Below are positions 6,992 through 15,181 of a DNA stretch of 64,000 nt, piece by piece. This stretch comes from Caproiciproducens sp. MSJ-32 (GTDB lineage: Bacteria > Bacillota > Clostridia > Clostridiales > Clostridiaceae): NCBI RefSeq assembly GCF_018918055.1, contig NZ_JAHLPS010000091.1:1-64000 (forward strand), read 5' to 3'. Below the pieces are notes generated by a model that did not search any database, was not told the DNA's origin, and worked only from the letters and a program-made list of their open reading frames with translations. Numbering within the stretch: the first letter of the stretch is position 1; each line of letters starts with the position of its first letter. A program made the translations under genes and the position numbers.

Positions 6992-7930
6992 ATGAGTAAG
7001 GAAATTAGAAATAAAGATCTAGTAATTATAGGCGGCGGTCCAGCAGGATTAACAGCAGCTATATATGCAACTAGAGCGAAATTAGATATGATTTTATTAG
7101 AAGATCAAATAGTAGGTGGTCAAGTTAGGAATAGCTACACTATAGAAAATTATCCTGGATTTAAGGAAATATCAGGTTCAGAATTAGCAGACAAGATGCA
7201 GGAACAAGCTGAAGCTCTTGGAGCTGAAATAGATGAATTTGACATAATTGAAAAAGTAGATTTTAGTGTAGATCCTAAAATAATAGAAACTACTAATTAT
7301 ATATACAGAACTAAAGCAGTAATAATAGCTACTGGTGCAACTCCTAGAAAATTACCTATACCAAATGAAGATAAATTTTCTGGAAAGGGAGTACATTATT
7401 GTGCAGTATGCGATGGCGCAATGTATGAAGGTAAGATAATTGGAGTTGTAGGTGGAGGTAATTCAGCTTTAGAAGAAGCTCTATTCTTAAGTAAATTTGC
7501 TTCAAAAGTAGTTATGATAAGAAGATATGACTACTTTAGGGGAGAAAAATCAACTCTTGATGAAGTAATGAAAAATCCTAAGATAGAAATTCTATTTAAT
7601 GAAGACTTAGTAGATGTAAAGGGAGAAAACTTTGTTGAAAGGGCATTAATAAGAAATGTAAAAGATAATACTGAAAGGGAAATTCCAATAGATGCAGTAT
7701 TTGGGTATATTGGAACAGAGCCTAAAACAGTTATTTTTAAAGATTATATAAATTTAACTTCTAATGGTTATATTATAACTGATGAATTAATGAATACTAA
7801 TATAAAAGGTGTTTATGCAGCAGGAGATGTTAGAGAAAAACAATATAGACAAATAACAACAGCTGTTGCAGATGGTACTATAGCGGCCCTTGAAGCAGAA
7901 AAATATATAGTAGAAAGCAAAAGAAAATAA
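6992..7930 (+). CDS. trxB: Thioredoxin reductase-like flavoprotein
   Basis: 312 residues of the low-molecular-weight TrxB family. FAD-binding GGGPAG at 14-19, redox-active CAVC at 137-140 followed by DGA, NAD(P)-binding GGGNSA at 154-159, second FAD motif GVYAAGDV near 273. The usual HRRxxxR motif for the NADPH 2'-phosphate reads IRRYDYFR, so one of three basic or polar positions is changed; cofactor preference is open. AGAGGAGGG precedes the ATG. It heads an operon with a glutaredoxin-like gene and gapN, which suggests a thiol-redox and NADPH supply unit. Confidence 0.93.
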   Translation: MSKEIRNKDLVIIGGGPAGLTAAIYATRAKLDMILLEDQIVGGQVRNSYTIENYPGFKEISGSELADKMQEQAEALGAEIDEFDIIEKVDFSVDPKIIETTNYIYRTKAVIIATGATPRKLPIPNEDKFSGKGVHYCAVCDGAMYEGKIIGVVGGGNSALEEALFLSKFASKVVMIRRYDYFRGEKSTLDEVMKNPKIEILFNEDLVDVKGENFVERALIRNVKDNTEREIPIDAVFGYIGTEPKTVIFKDYINLTSNGYIITDELMNTNIKGVYAAGDVREKQYRQITTAVADGTIAALEAEKYIVESKRK

Positions 7931-7950
7931 TAGGATTTAGAGGTGAAAAA

Positions 7951-8178
7951 ATGATAAAAATTTATTCAACATCATGGTGCCCATCATGTATAAAGGCTAA
8001 GAAGTTCTTTAAGATGAAAGGATGGGACTTTGAAGAAATTAATGTAGCAGATGCAAAAGAAGAAAGAGACGAAGTATTTAAGGTTTCAGGACAAAGAACA
8101 GTTCCAGTAATTGATATAGACGGACAAATAATAGTTGGTTTTGATCAAAAAGCAATAGAAGCAGCTGTACAAAAATAA
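7951..8178 (+). CDS. Glutaredoxin-like / NrdH-like thiol-redox protein
   Basis: 75 residues with thioredoxin fold. Active site CPSC at residues 10-13 (STSWCPSC), cis-proline in RTVPVIDI, and C-terminal IIVGFDQKAIE typical of the small glutaredoxin/NrdH group. It lies 20 bases after trxB and 14 bases before gapN, so it is probably the electron acceptor of the trxB product or of a similar reductase. A paralogue with CPWC lies on the minus strand just after gapN (9749-9976). Confidence 0.88.
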   Translation: MIKIYSTSWCPSCIKAKKFFKMKGWDFEEINVADAKEERDEVFKVSGQRTVPVIDIDGQIIVGFDQKAIEAAVQK

Positions 8179-8192
8179 AGGTAGGTGATATT

Positions 8193-9662
8193 ATGTTTAG
8201 CAATATAAAAGACCAGGAGCTAATATTTAGAAATTTAATAAATGGTAACTGGACTAATAGTAAAAGTGGAAATTTTATTGAAATATATTCACCAATAGAC
8301 AATAGACTTGTGGGTAAAGTGCCTGCTATGACTACAGAAGAAGTTGATTACACTTTTGAGTCTGCTAGAAAAGCACAGGAAGAATGGAAAAATACACCTA
8401 TTAATAAAAGAGCTGAGGTTCTTTATAAGGCAGCAGACATATTAGAAGATAAGGTTGAAGACTTAACTAATATAATGATGCTAGAAATAGGAAAAGACAA
8501 AAAAAGCTGTGAATCAGAAATTCTAAGAACAGCAGATTTTATTAGATTTACTGCAGATGCTTCAAAGAGTTTATCAGGAGAAAGTATTCCAGGAGATAGT
8601 TTCCCAGGATTTAAAAGAAATAAGATATCAGTAGTTACTAGAGAACCTTTAGGAGTGGTATTGGCAATATCTCCTTTTAACTATCCAATTAACTTAGCTG
8701 CATCTAAAATTGCCCCTGCAATAGTAGCAGGAAATACAGTGGTTTTAAAGCCTGCAACTCAAGGAAGTCTTTGTGGATTATATTTAGCAAAAGTTTTTGA
8801 AGAAGCAGGAGTTCCAGCAGGAGTTTTAAATACAGTTACAGGAAAAGGAAGCGAAATAGGAGATTATATAGTAACTCATAGGGATGTAGATTTTATAAAC
8901 TTTACAGGTAGTACAGAAATAGGAACAAGAATCTCTAAGATAACATCAATGGTACCATTATTGATGGAATTAGGTGGTAAGGATGCTGCTATAGTATTAG
9001 AAGATGCAGATTTAGATTTAACAGCTTCTAATATAGTATCAGGTGCTTATTCTTATTCTGGTCAAAGATGTACAGCAGTTAAGAGAGTTTTAGTTGTTGA
9101 TAAGGTTGCTGATGCTTTAGTTGAGAAGATAAAAGAAAAGGTTGAAAAATTATCAATTGGAAATCCTTTAGAGATTGATGATGTAAATATAGTTCCTTTA
9201 ATTAATAGCAAAGCAGCAGATTTTGTAGTTGAACTTATAGAAGAAGCAAAAGAAAAAGGAGCTAAGTTATTAGTTGGAGGAAATAGAGAAGGAAATCTTG
9301 TTTATCCAACATTATTTGACTATGTAACTACAGATATGAGATTAGCTTGGGAAGAGCCATTTGGCCCAGTACTACCAATAATAAGGGTAAAGGATAAAGA
9401 TGAAGCTATAGCTATAGCAAATGAATCAAAATATGGTTTACAATCAGCTGTATTTACTGAAAATATAAATGAAGCCTTTTATGTAGCTGATAGATTAGAA
9501 GTAGGTACTGTTCAAGTAAATAATAAAACTGAAAGAGGACCAGATCATTTCCCATTCTTAGGAGTTAAAGCTTCGGGTATTGGAACTCAAGGAATCAAAT
9601 ATTCAATAGAGGCAATGACAAGACCTAAGGCAACTATTATAAATTTAATTGATAGAAAATAA
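8193..9662 (+). CDS. gapN: Non-phosphorylating NADP-dependent glyceraldehyde-3-phosphate dehydrogenase
   Basis: 489 residues of the aldehyde dehydrogenase superfamily. Catalytic Cys293 in SGQRCTA, general base Glu259 in MELGGKD, and Asn163 in SPFNYP, all at the positions expected for GapN. It oxidises glyceraldehyde 3-phosphate straight to 3-phosphoglycerate and makes NADPH without ATP. Third gene of the trxB unit, separated by 14 bases with AGGTAGGTGAT as ribosome-binding site. The pairing with trxB suggests NADPH supply to thiol reduction (inference). A two-way terminator follows. Confidence 0.93.
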   Translation: MFSNIKDQELIFRNLINGNWTNSKSGNFIEIYSPIDNRLVGKVPAMTTEEVDYTFESARKAQEEWKNTPINKRAEVLYKAADILEDKVEDLTNIMMLEIGKDKKSCESEILRTADFIRFTADASKSLSGESIPGDSFPGFKRNKISVVTREPLGVVLAISPFNYPINLAASKIAPAIVAGNTVVLKPATQGSLCGLYLAKVFEEAGVPAGVLNTVTGKGSEIGDYIVTHRDVDFINFTGSTEIGTRISKITSMVPLLMELGGKDAAIVLEDADLDLTASNIVSGAYSYSGQRCTAVKRVLVVDKVADALVEKIKEKVEKLSIGNPLEIDDVNIVPLINSKAADFVVELIEEAKEKGAKLLVGGNREGNLVYPTLFDYVTTDMRLAWEEPFGPVLPIIRVKDKDEAIAIANESKYGLQSAVFTENINEAFYVADRLEVGTVQVNNKTERGPDHFPFLGVKASGIGTQGIKYSIEAMTRPKATIINLIDRK

Positions 9663-9694
9663 TATAAAAAATGAATATATAAATGGATTTGTTG

Positions 9695-9728
9695 AAAAAA
9701 AGAAGATTGTAAACAATCTTCTTTTTTT
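9695..9728. terminator. Bidirectional terminator between gapN and the second glutaredoxin gene
   Basis: Stem agaagattg (9701-9709) with caatcttct (9714-9722), loop taaa, flanked by an A run on the left and a T run on the right, so it works on both strands for the two converging genes. Confidence 0.88.
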
Positions 9729-9748
9729 ATGTACTAGTTAGTATTCTA

Positions 9749-9976
9749 TTAAAGATTTAAAGCTTCATCGATAGCTGGTTTATCAAAACCTACAATGATT
9801 TTCCCGTTAATATCTAAAACAGGAACTCCCATTTGCTTTGATTTGCTAATCATTTCTTCTCTTGCTTCCATATCATCTTGTACATTATATTCTTCAAATT
9901 CAACATTTAGTGACTTTAAATAATTTTTTGCTTTTACACACCAAGGACATGAAGATGTACTATATACTTTAACCAT
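9749..9976 (-). CDS. Glutaredoxin-like protein (CPWC)
   Basis: 75 residues. Active site CPWC at residues 10-13 in STSSCPWC, cis-proline in MGVPVLDI, C-terminal IIVGFDKPAID. It has the same length and layout as the glutaredoxin-like gene at 7951 and is probably a paralogue. AAAGGAGTG precedes the ATG by 6 bases. Monocistronic, converging with gapN on a shared terminator. Its true reductant (TrxB, glutathione-free system) cannot be told from sequence. Confidence 0.9.
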   Translation of the reverse strand: MVKVYSTSSCPWCVKAKNYLKSLNVEFEEYNVQDDMEAREEMISKSKQMGVPVLDINGKIIVGFDKPAIDEALNL

Positions 9977-10020
9977 TTGTATTCACTCCTTTAAAACGTA
10001 ATTAATATTATTTAATATTA

Positions 10021-10049
10021 ATTTTATACTAATTATGAGATATTTACAA
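10021..10049 (-). promoter_or_regulatory. Promoter of the CPWC glutaredoxin gene
   Basis: On the minus strand TTGTAA (10049-10044), 17-base spacer, TAAAAT (10026-10021). Confidence 0.5.
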
Positions 10050-10083
10050 TACACATATTATGTTATAAAAATAAATAATATTG

Positions 10084-10245
10084 TTATCTTATTATATTAT
10101 CATTATTTAGGTTAGAATTTAAAATCATATTGCTTAATAAGTCTGATGAATATGTATTAGAAAGATCTTCAGACAATACTCTTTTATTTTCTTCTCTAAT
10201 AGTATTCTTTGCAGGGATATTTTTTAAATAATTTTTATTAATCAT
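10084..10245 (-). CDS. Orphan 53-residue protein
   Basis: A minus-strand ORF from ATG 10245 to TAA 10084 with a very good ribosome-binding site (AAGGAG, 8 bases from the ATG). The product MINKNYLKNIPAKNTIREEN... is hydrophilic, rich in Asn, and has no Cys, no membrane segment and no family I recognise. It fills most of the 405-base gap between the glutaredoxin and nagR genes, which supports it being real; the rest of the gap is A/T-rich with the promoters listed. Function unknown. Confidence 0.5.
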   Translation of the reverse strand: MINKNYLKNIPAKNTIREENKRVLSEDLSNTYSSDLLSNMILNSNLNNDNIIR

Positions 10246-10327
10246 AGAATCATCTCCTTGTATAATAGAATCAAGTATATTTTTTGTAAAAATACTTTTT
10301 TTATAACAATTAATAAAATTTTATAAG

Positions 10328-10339
10328 TGGTCTAGACAT
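10328..10339 (+). promoter_or_regulatory. Candidate NagR operator
   Basis: tggtctagacat is a near-palindrome (10 of 12 matches to TGGTCTAGACCA), the site type of NagR/YvoA GntR-family repressors of amino-sugar genes. It overlaps the -35 of the promoter for nagR itself. Confidence 0.6.
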
Positions 10340-10361
10340 CTATAATGATTATGAGTATAAT
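10333..10361 (+). promoter_or_regulatory. Promoter of nagR-nagB
   Basis: TAGACA (10333-10338), 17-base spacer, TATAAT (10356-10361). The -35 is inside the NagR-like palindrome. Confidence 0.6.
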
Positions 10362-10381
10362 ATGATTAGGAGGATTAATAA

Positions 10382-11104
10382 ATGATAGACAAAAGTAGTC
10401 CAATTCCCGTTTATTATCAATTAAAAAATGATTTAATTAAAAAAATATCTGAAGGATTATGGAAGCCTGGTGATTGTATAGCTAGTGAAAGAGAATTGTG
10501 TGAACTTTATGGAGTAAGTAGAATGACAATAAGGCAGGCTATAGGGGAGTTAGTTCAAGAGGGTGCACTCATGAGGATAAAAGGTAAGGGAACCTTTGTA
10601 TGTGATCAAACCCTAAAGCAACAAGATATTATGAGTTTTACAGATATTATAAAGAAAACAGGAAGATCTTTAGAAACAGAGGTTTTAGAATTTATTGAAA
10701 TTAATACACCAGAAAAATATAAATCGATATTCCTATCAGATAAATTATTTAAAATTAAAAGAAAAAGAATAGTTGATAATGAATGTATAGCTTTAGAAAC
10801 AGTATATATTCCTAAGGAATACTGTGAAAAAATAGATGAGAGTATGTTAAAAAACTCTTTATTTAAAATTTTAGAGAGCTTTGGTCACAATATTGAATAT
10901 TCAGAATCATCAATTGCAGCTATTTTAATGGATGATGAATTAGGAAGAATATTCAATGTAGAAACCATGGTTCCAATGTTAAAAATATCAAGTAAAACAT
11001 TCGACCAAAGAAATAAGATTATATTTTTAGAAGAAGCTATTTATAGGTCAGACAAATTTTTATTAGAAGTTAATATATCAAGGAGAGAGGGTAAAATAAC
11101 ATGA
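10382..11104 (+). CDS. nagR: GntR/HutC-family regulator, NagR-like
   Basis: 240 residues. N-terminal GntR winged helix (SERELCELYGVSRMTIRQA region, residues 39-57, then the wing GKGTFV) and a C-terminal UTRA ligand-binding domain. Start MIDKSSPIPVYYQLKNDL is typical of the NagR/YvoA group, which sense glucosamine-6-phosphate or GlcNAc-6-phosphate and repress amino-sugar use. The gene overlaps nagB by 4 bases (ATGA), and a NagR-like palindrome covers its own promoter, which supports autorepression. nagA is not in the window. Confidence 0.85.
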   Translation: MIDKSSPIPVYYQLKNDLIKKISEGLWKPGDCIASERELCELYGVSRMTIRQAIGELVQEGALMRIKGKGTFVCDQTLKQQDIMSFTDIIKKTGRSLETEVLEFIEINTPEKYKSIFLSDKLFKIKRKRIVDNECIALETVYIPKEYCEKIDESMLKNSLFKILESFGHNIEYSESSIAAILMDDELGRIFNVETMVPMLKISSKTFDQRNKIIFLEEAIYRSDKFLLEVNISRREGKIT

Positions 11105-11832
11105 GACTAATAATTACTAAAAATTATGATGAATTAAGTAAAAGAGCTGCTGAAATAATAGCAGAAACAATAAAGGAAAAACCAAATGCAATATTAGGTC
11201 TGGCAACAGGTAGTTCACCAGTTGGCTTATATAAAGAGTTAATAAAAATGTATAAAGATGGGGAAGTAGATTTTTCAAATGTAACAACAGTTAATCTAGA
11301 TGAATATGTAGGATTATCAGGAGAACATCCTCAAAGTTATAGATACTTTATGAATGAAAATCTATTTAATCATGTTAATATTAATAAGAACAATACTTAT
11401 GTTCCAAATGGTCTTGCAGAAGATGCTGAAGAAGAAGGAAGAAGATATGATGCAAAGATAGCAGAACTTGGTGGAACAGATCTTCAATTATTAGGTATAG
11501 GAAATAATGGACATATTGCATTTAATGAACCAGCAGAAGAGCTTGTTTTTGGGACACACTTAACAGATTTAACTGAAGATACAATTAAGGCTAATTCAAG
11601 ATTTTTTAATTCAATTGAAGAAGTTCCAACTCAGGCATTCTCAATGGGAATCGGTGGAATAATGAAAGCTAAGAAAATATTATTAATTGCAAGTGGTGAA
11701 GAAAAAGCAGAAGCAGTAAAAGCTATGATAGAAGGAAATATTACTACTAAGTTACCAGCATCCCTTCTACAATTACATCATGATGTAACAGTTATAGTAG
11801 ATGAAGCAGCAGCAAAATTACTTTCAAGATAA
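11101..11832 (+). CDS. nagB: Glucosamine-6-phosphate deaminase
   Basis: 243 residues, the usual length of the short bacterial NagB type. LGLATGSSPVGLY binds the phosphate, NLDEYVGL carries the catalytic Asp, and LLGIGNNGHIAFNEP holds the Asp/His/Glu triad region. It converts glucosamine 6-phosphate to fructose 6-phosphate and ammonia. Translation is coupled to nagR by a 4-base overlap. Terminator follows. Confidence 0.95.
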   Translation: MRLIITKNYDELSKRAAEIIAETIKEKPNAILGLATGSSPVGLYKELIKMYKDGEVDFSNVTTVNLDEYVGLSGEHPQSYRYFMNENLFNHVNINKNNTYVPNGLAEDAEEEGRRYDAKIAELGGTDLQLLGIGNNGHIAFNEPAEELVFGTHLTDLTEDTIKANSRFFNSIEEVPTQAFSMGIGGIMKAKKILLIASGEEKAEAVKAMIEGNITTKLPASLLQLHHDVTVIVDEAAAKLLSR

Positions 11833-11849
11833 TAATAACTAAAATAATT

Positions 11850-11893
11850 AGAGATTAGGTAATTGATAAAATTATCTAATCTCTTTTTCTTTT
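11850..11893 (+). terminator. Terminator of nagR-nagB
   Basis: Long stem agagattaggtaat (11850-11863) with attatctaatctct (11871-11884), one G-T pair, loop tgataaa, then tttttctttt. Confidence 0.88.
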
Positions 11894-12030
11894 AAAGAAT
11901 ATTTTTTACACAAAAAATGGTATTTGGAAAATACTTATGATATATTAAATATTAGTGTTAAATTTAATTTAAATAAGGTTATAATAATAAATAGCAATAA
12001 AGCTAAAAAATAGATAGGTAGGTAGATATA

Positions 12031-13398
12031 ATGCCTAAAATAAAATCTGTATATGTTTGTCAGGAATGTGGATATGAGTCTGCAAAGTGGCTTGGTAAAT
12101 GTCCAGACTGTAATAATTGGAATACACTAGTAGAGGAAATTAGAGATAATAAAAAAGAAGTAAAAAATCAAATAAATACTGTAAGAATATTAGAAAATTC
12201 TCCGAAAAGTATAGGGGAGATACAATCAGGTGAAAAAAAAAGATATAATACCGGATTAGAAGAATTAAATAGAGTGTTAGGGGGAGGAATTGTAAGGGGT
12301 TCCTTAACATTAATTTCGGGAGATCCTGGAATAGGCAAATCTACACTTTTACTTCAAACATCAAATTATATTGCCAGCAATTATGGAAAAGTTCTTTATG
12401 TATCTGGTGAAGAATCTGAAGAACAAATAAAAATTCGAGGAGATAGGCTTGGAGTAAAATCAAATAATTTATACATATTATCAGAAACAAATCTAGATTT
12501 AATAGAAGCTCATATAGAGGAACTAAAACCTGTCTTTGTAATAATAGATTCGATACAAACAGTATATAAGGAAAATATAAGTTCAGCACCTGGAAGTGTA
12601 TCTCAGGTTAGGGAATGTTCAAATGCAATAATGAGAATAGGAAAAAATAATAATATTCCCTTATTTATAGTTGCTCATGTAACAAAACAAGGGGAGCTTG
12701 CAGGACCAAGGGTGCTAGAGCATATAGTTGATACTGTATTGTATTTTGAAGGAGAACGTACAGAGGAATTTAGAGTTTTAAGAACAATGAAAAATAGGTT
12801 TGGTACAACTAGTGAAATTGGAGTATTTGAAATGTCAGAAGAAGGTTTAGTAGAAATATATGATCCTTCAAAGATATTTTTAGAGGAAACTAATTTTAAT
12901 CAGGAAGGCTCATCAGTTATAGGAATAATGGAGGGTACAAGACCTATTTTAGTAGAAATGCAGGCTTTAGCTACTGAGACAAAGATGAATATTCCGATAA
13001 GAACTGGTATAGGGATAGATTTTCAAAGACTGAGATTAATAATAGCTGTTTTAGAGAAAAAGTTAAGAATACCTTTCTATAAGTATGATGTATATGCAAA
13101 TGTTGTAGGAGGCCTTAGACTAGAAGGAACAACTGGTGATTTAGGGTTAGCCTTATCCCTAATATCTAGTATTAAAAATAAGCCTTTTAAATTAGAGAAA
13201 GTATTAATAATAGGAGAAGTAGGTCTTACTGGAGAAATTAGGCCAGTTGCATCCTGCGATAAACTAATAAGAGAAGCAGAAAAAATGGGATTTAAACATG
13301 CTATAATTCCTGATAGAAATAAAGATAAGGTAAAGAGCAAAACAATAAGCATAATTGGAGTAAGCAATTTAATAGAGGCAATTAATAATATATTCTAA
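12031..13398 (+). CDS. radA: RadA, DNA branch-migration and repair ATPase
   Basis: 455 residues. N-terminal C4 zinc finger (Cys 10, 13, 24, 27), RecA-like ATPase with Walker A GDPGIGKS at 97-104, the RadA signature KNRFG near 255, and a C-terminal Lon-like domain. RadA helps process recombination intermediates. It lies 15 bases before disA, its conserved partner: in Bacillus RadA acts together with DisA at stalled forks and restrains c-di-AMP synthesis. Start ATG 12031 follows AGGTAGGTAG. Confidence 0.95.
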   Translation: MPKIKSVYVCQECGYESAKWLGKCPDCNNWNTLVEEIRDNKKEVKNQINTVRILENSPKSIGEIQSGEKKRYNTGLEELNRVLGGGIVRGSLTLISGDPGIGKSTLLLQTSNYIASNYGKVLYVSGEESEEQIKIRGDRLGVKSNNLYILSETNLDLIEAHIEELKPVFVIIDSIQTVYKENISSAPGSVSQVRECSNAIMRIGKNNNIPLFIVAHVTKQGELAGPRVLEHIVDTVLYFEGERTEEFRVLRTMKNRFGTTSEIGVFEMSEEGLVEIYDPSKIFLEETNFNQEGSSVIGIMEGTRPILVEMQALATETKMNIPIRTGIGIDFQRLRLIIAVLEKKLRIPFYKYDVYANVVGGLRLEGTTGDLGLALSLISSIKNKPFKLEKVLIIGEVGLTGEIRPVASCDKLIREAEKMGFKHAIIPDRNKDKVKSKTISIIGVSNLIEAINNIF

Positions 13399-13413
13399 AG
13401 ATTAGGTGAGCAT

Positions 13414-14478
13414 ATGAGAATAAAAGATGATGAAAAAATGAAAGATATTTTAAAAATTATGAGTCCCGGCACACCATTAAGAGAAGGTTTAGAAAATATT
13501 TTAAGAGCTAAAACAGGAGGGCTAATTTTAATTGGTGATAGCGAAGAAGTAATGAATTTAGTTGATGGAGGCTTCAAAATTGATGCTGACTATTCACCAG
13601 CCTATATATATGAATTAGCTAAAATGGATGGTGCCATTGTAATAAGCGAAGATTTAAAAAAAATATTAAGGGCTAATACTCAATTGGTTCCAGAACATTC
13701 TATTACTACTTATGAAACTGGAACAAGACATAGAACTGCCCATAGAATGGCAAAGCAGACAGGTAAAATTGTAATTGCCATATCTCAGAGAAGAAATATT
13801 ATAACAGTTTATAAAGGAGACTTAAAATATGTCCTTCAAGATACTAGCGTAATTTTAAGCAGAGCAAATCAGGCTATTCAAACTTTAGAAAAGTATGTAA
13901 AAGTATTGGATAAAGTAATAAGTAATTTAGACATATTAGAATTTCAAGATTTAACAACTGTATTTGATGTGGTTACGGCTATACAAAGAACAGAAATGGT
14001 AATGAGAATTGTAGAAGAAATAGAAAGGTATATTGTAGAGCTTGGAAATGAAGGTAGACTTGTTTCTATGCAGTTAAATGAATCTATAAGATTTATAGAA
14101 AGAGATGGTATACTTCTTATCAGAGATTATTGTAGATCCGATTTAGATTATTGTGAAGTGTATGAAGAAATACAAAAATTAAGTTCTAGTGAATTGTTAG
14201 ATTTAGAGCATATAGCAAAGATTATAGGAAGACAAGGAAATTCTTTAGTTGATTCTTTAATATCTCCAAGGGGATACAGAATACTTTTTAAATTACAGAG
14301 AATCCCTATATCTGTTATAGAAAACTTAGTAAAACACTTCAAAAAATTAAAATATGTATTAGAAGCAGATATTGAAGATCTAGATAATGTAGAAGGTATA
14401 GGAGAAGCAAGAGCTAGAATGATAAGAAATGGTTTAAAAAGAATTAAGGAACAAATCTACTTAAAAAGTGAAATTTGA
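13414..14478 (+). CDS. disA: DisA, DNA-integrity scanning diadenylate cyclase
   Basis: 354 residues. The DAC domain carries the catalytic DGA (72-74) and RHRTA (105-109) motifs; the linker is helical; the C terminus has helix-hairpin-helix motifs ([14 protein letters not shown] near residue 325-340) for branched DNA. It makes c-di-AMP from two ATP while scanning DNA and stops at lesions. GGTGAG ribosome-binding site after radA. The receptor darA is in the same window. Confidence 0.96.
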   Translation: MRIKDDEKMKDILKIMSPGTPLREGLENILRAKTGGLILIGDSEEVMNLVDGGFKIDADYSPAYIYELAKMDGAIVISEDLKKILRANTQLVPEHSITTYETGTRHRTAHRMAKQTGKIVIAISQRRNIITVYKGDLKYVLQDTSVILSRANQAIQTLEKYVKVLDKVISNLDILEFQDLTTVFDVVTAIQRTEMVMRIVEEIERYIVELGNEGRLVSMQLNESIRFIERDGILLIRDYCRSDLDYCEVYEEIQKLSSSELLDLEHIAKIIGRQGNSLVDSLISPRGYRILFKLQRIPISVIENLVKHFKKLKYVLEADIEDLDNVEGIGEARARMIRNGLKRIKEQIYLKSEI

Positions 14479-14520
14479 CAAAATTATGAATAACAACTAA
14501 TAATATGGTTAATAATATGA

Positions 14521-14541
14521 AAGCAGGTTTAAAACCTGCTT
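14521..14541. terminator. Hairpin between converging disA and the unknown minus-strand gene
   Basis: 9-bp perfect stem aagcaggtt / aacctgctt with a 3-base loop. Neither side has a long T run, so it may be a weak terminator or an mRNA 3' end stabiliser. Confidence 0.6.
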
Positions 14542-14547
14542 AAAATT

Positions 14548-14937
14548 TTATTCTAAATTAAATTTTCCAAGAATATTAAGTTTTTCGCTTTCTTTTAGCA
14601 GAACATCATATAAACTAATATCTAAAGTATTGCATAGGGCACTTAGATAAAACATGCTATTTCCTATTTCAGATTCAATTATTTCCCTGCAATTATCACA
14701 TATTTTTCCCTTTAAGTGGCTATCCAGGGAAATTTTAAAATCATCTAACTCTTCGGGCAGATTCTGTTTTTTTGCAGAGATTTTTATACAGCCACAATTA
14801 GTTACAGCTTTAGCAACAGCTCTGCTTACTCTTGAAGAAGCCTCATTATATTTAGTTATAATATCCAAAATGCTTTTATGACGAAGAAGCAATTCATTTA
14901 CATCATTTTGAAAAGCATCAAAAATTATGTCTTTCAT
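14548..14937 (-). CDS. Conserved clostridial protein of unknown function, MazG-like C terminus
   Basis: 129 residues, largely helical. I do not recognise a characterised family. The C-terminal part ESEIGNSMFYLSALCNTLDI then LYDVLLKE resembles the E-x3-G/D-x3-YL pattern of MazG-type NTP pyrophosphohydrolases, but the metal-binding EExxE motif is not clear. Two cysteine groups (NCGCIK near 49 and ICDNCRE near 82) could bind metal. GGAGATAAG precedes the ATG. It converges with disA, and similar genes are, from memory, common beside disA in Clostridium. Confidence 0.7.
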   Translation of the reverse strand: MKDIIFDAFQNDVNELLLRHKSILDIITKYNEASSRVSRAVAKAVTNCGCIKISAKKQNLPEELDDFKISLDSHLKGKICDNCREIIESEIGNSMFYLSALCNTLDISLYDVLLKESEKLNILGKFNLE

Positions 14938-15121
14938 AGGTCTTATCTCCTTAATAAAAGAATTATTAGTTATAAAAGTTAATTTTAAGACTGAATATGG
15001 TAAATAAATTTCTTTGTGGATTAGCTTAATATAATAATATATAATAATCCTAATATTTTATAGGGGGTATTTTAAATTAATAAGATTTTAATAATTTTTA
15101 AGTGTAGGGAATGGCTTTATA

Positions 15122-15130
15122 TGGTATAAT
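15122..15130 (+). promoter_or_regulatory. Extended -10 promoter of the PIN/TRAM gene
   Basis: TGGTATAAT, a perfect TATAAT with the TGn extension; no -35 is evident. 52 bases upstream of the ATG. Confidence 0.5.
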
Positions 15131-15181
15131 AATAAGGAATTTTATAGTTATTTTATAAGAAATAAATAGGAGGTGAAATTT

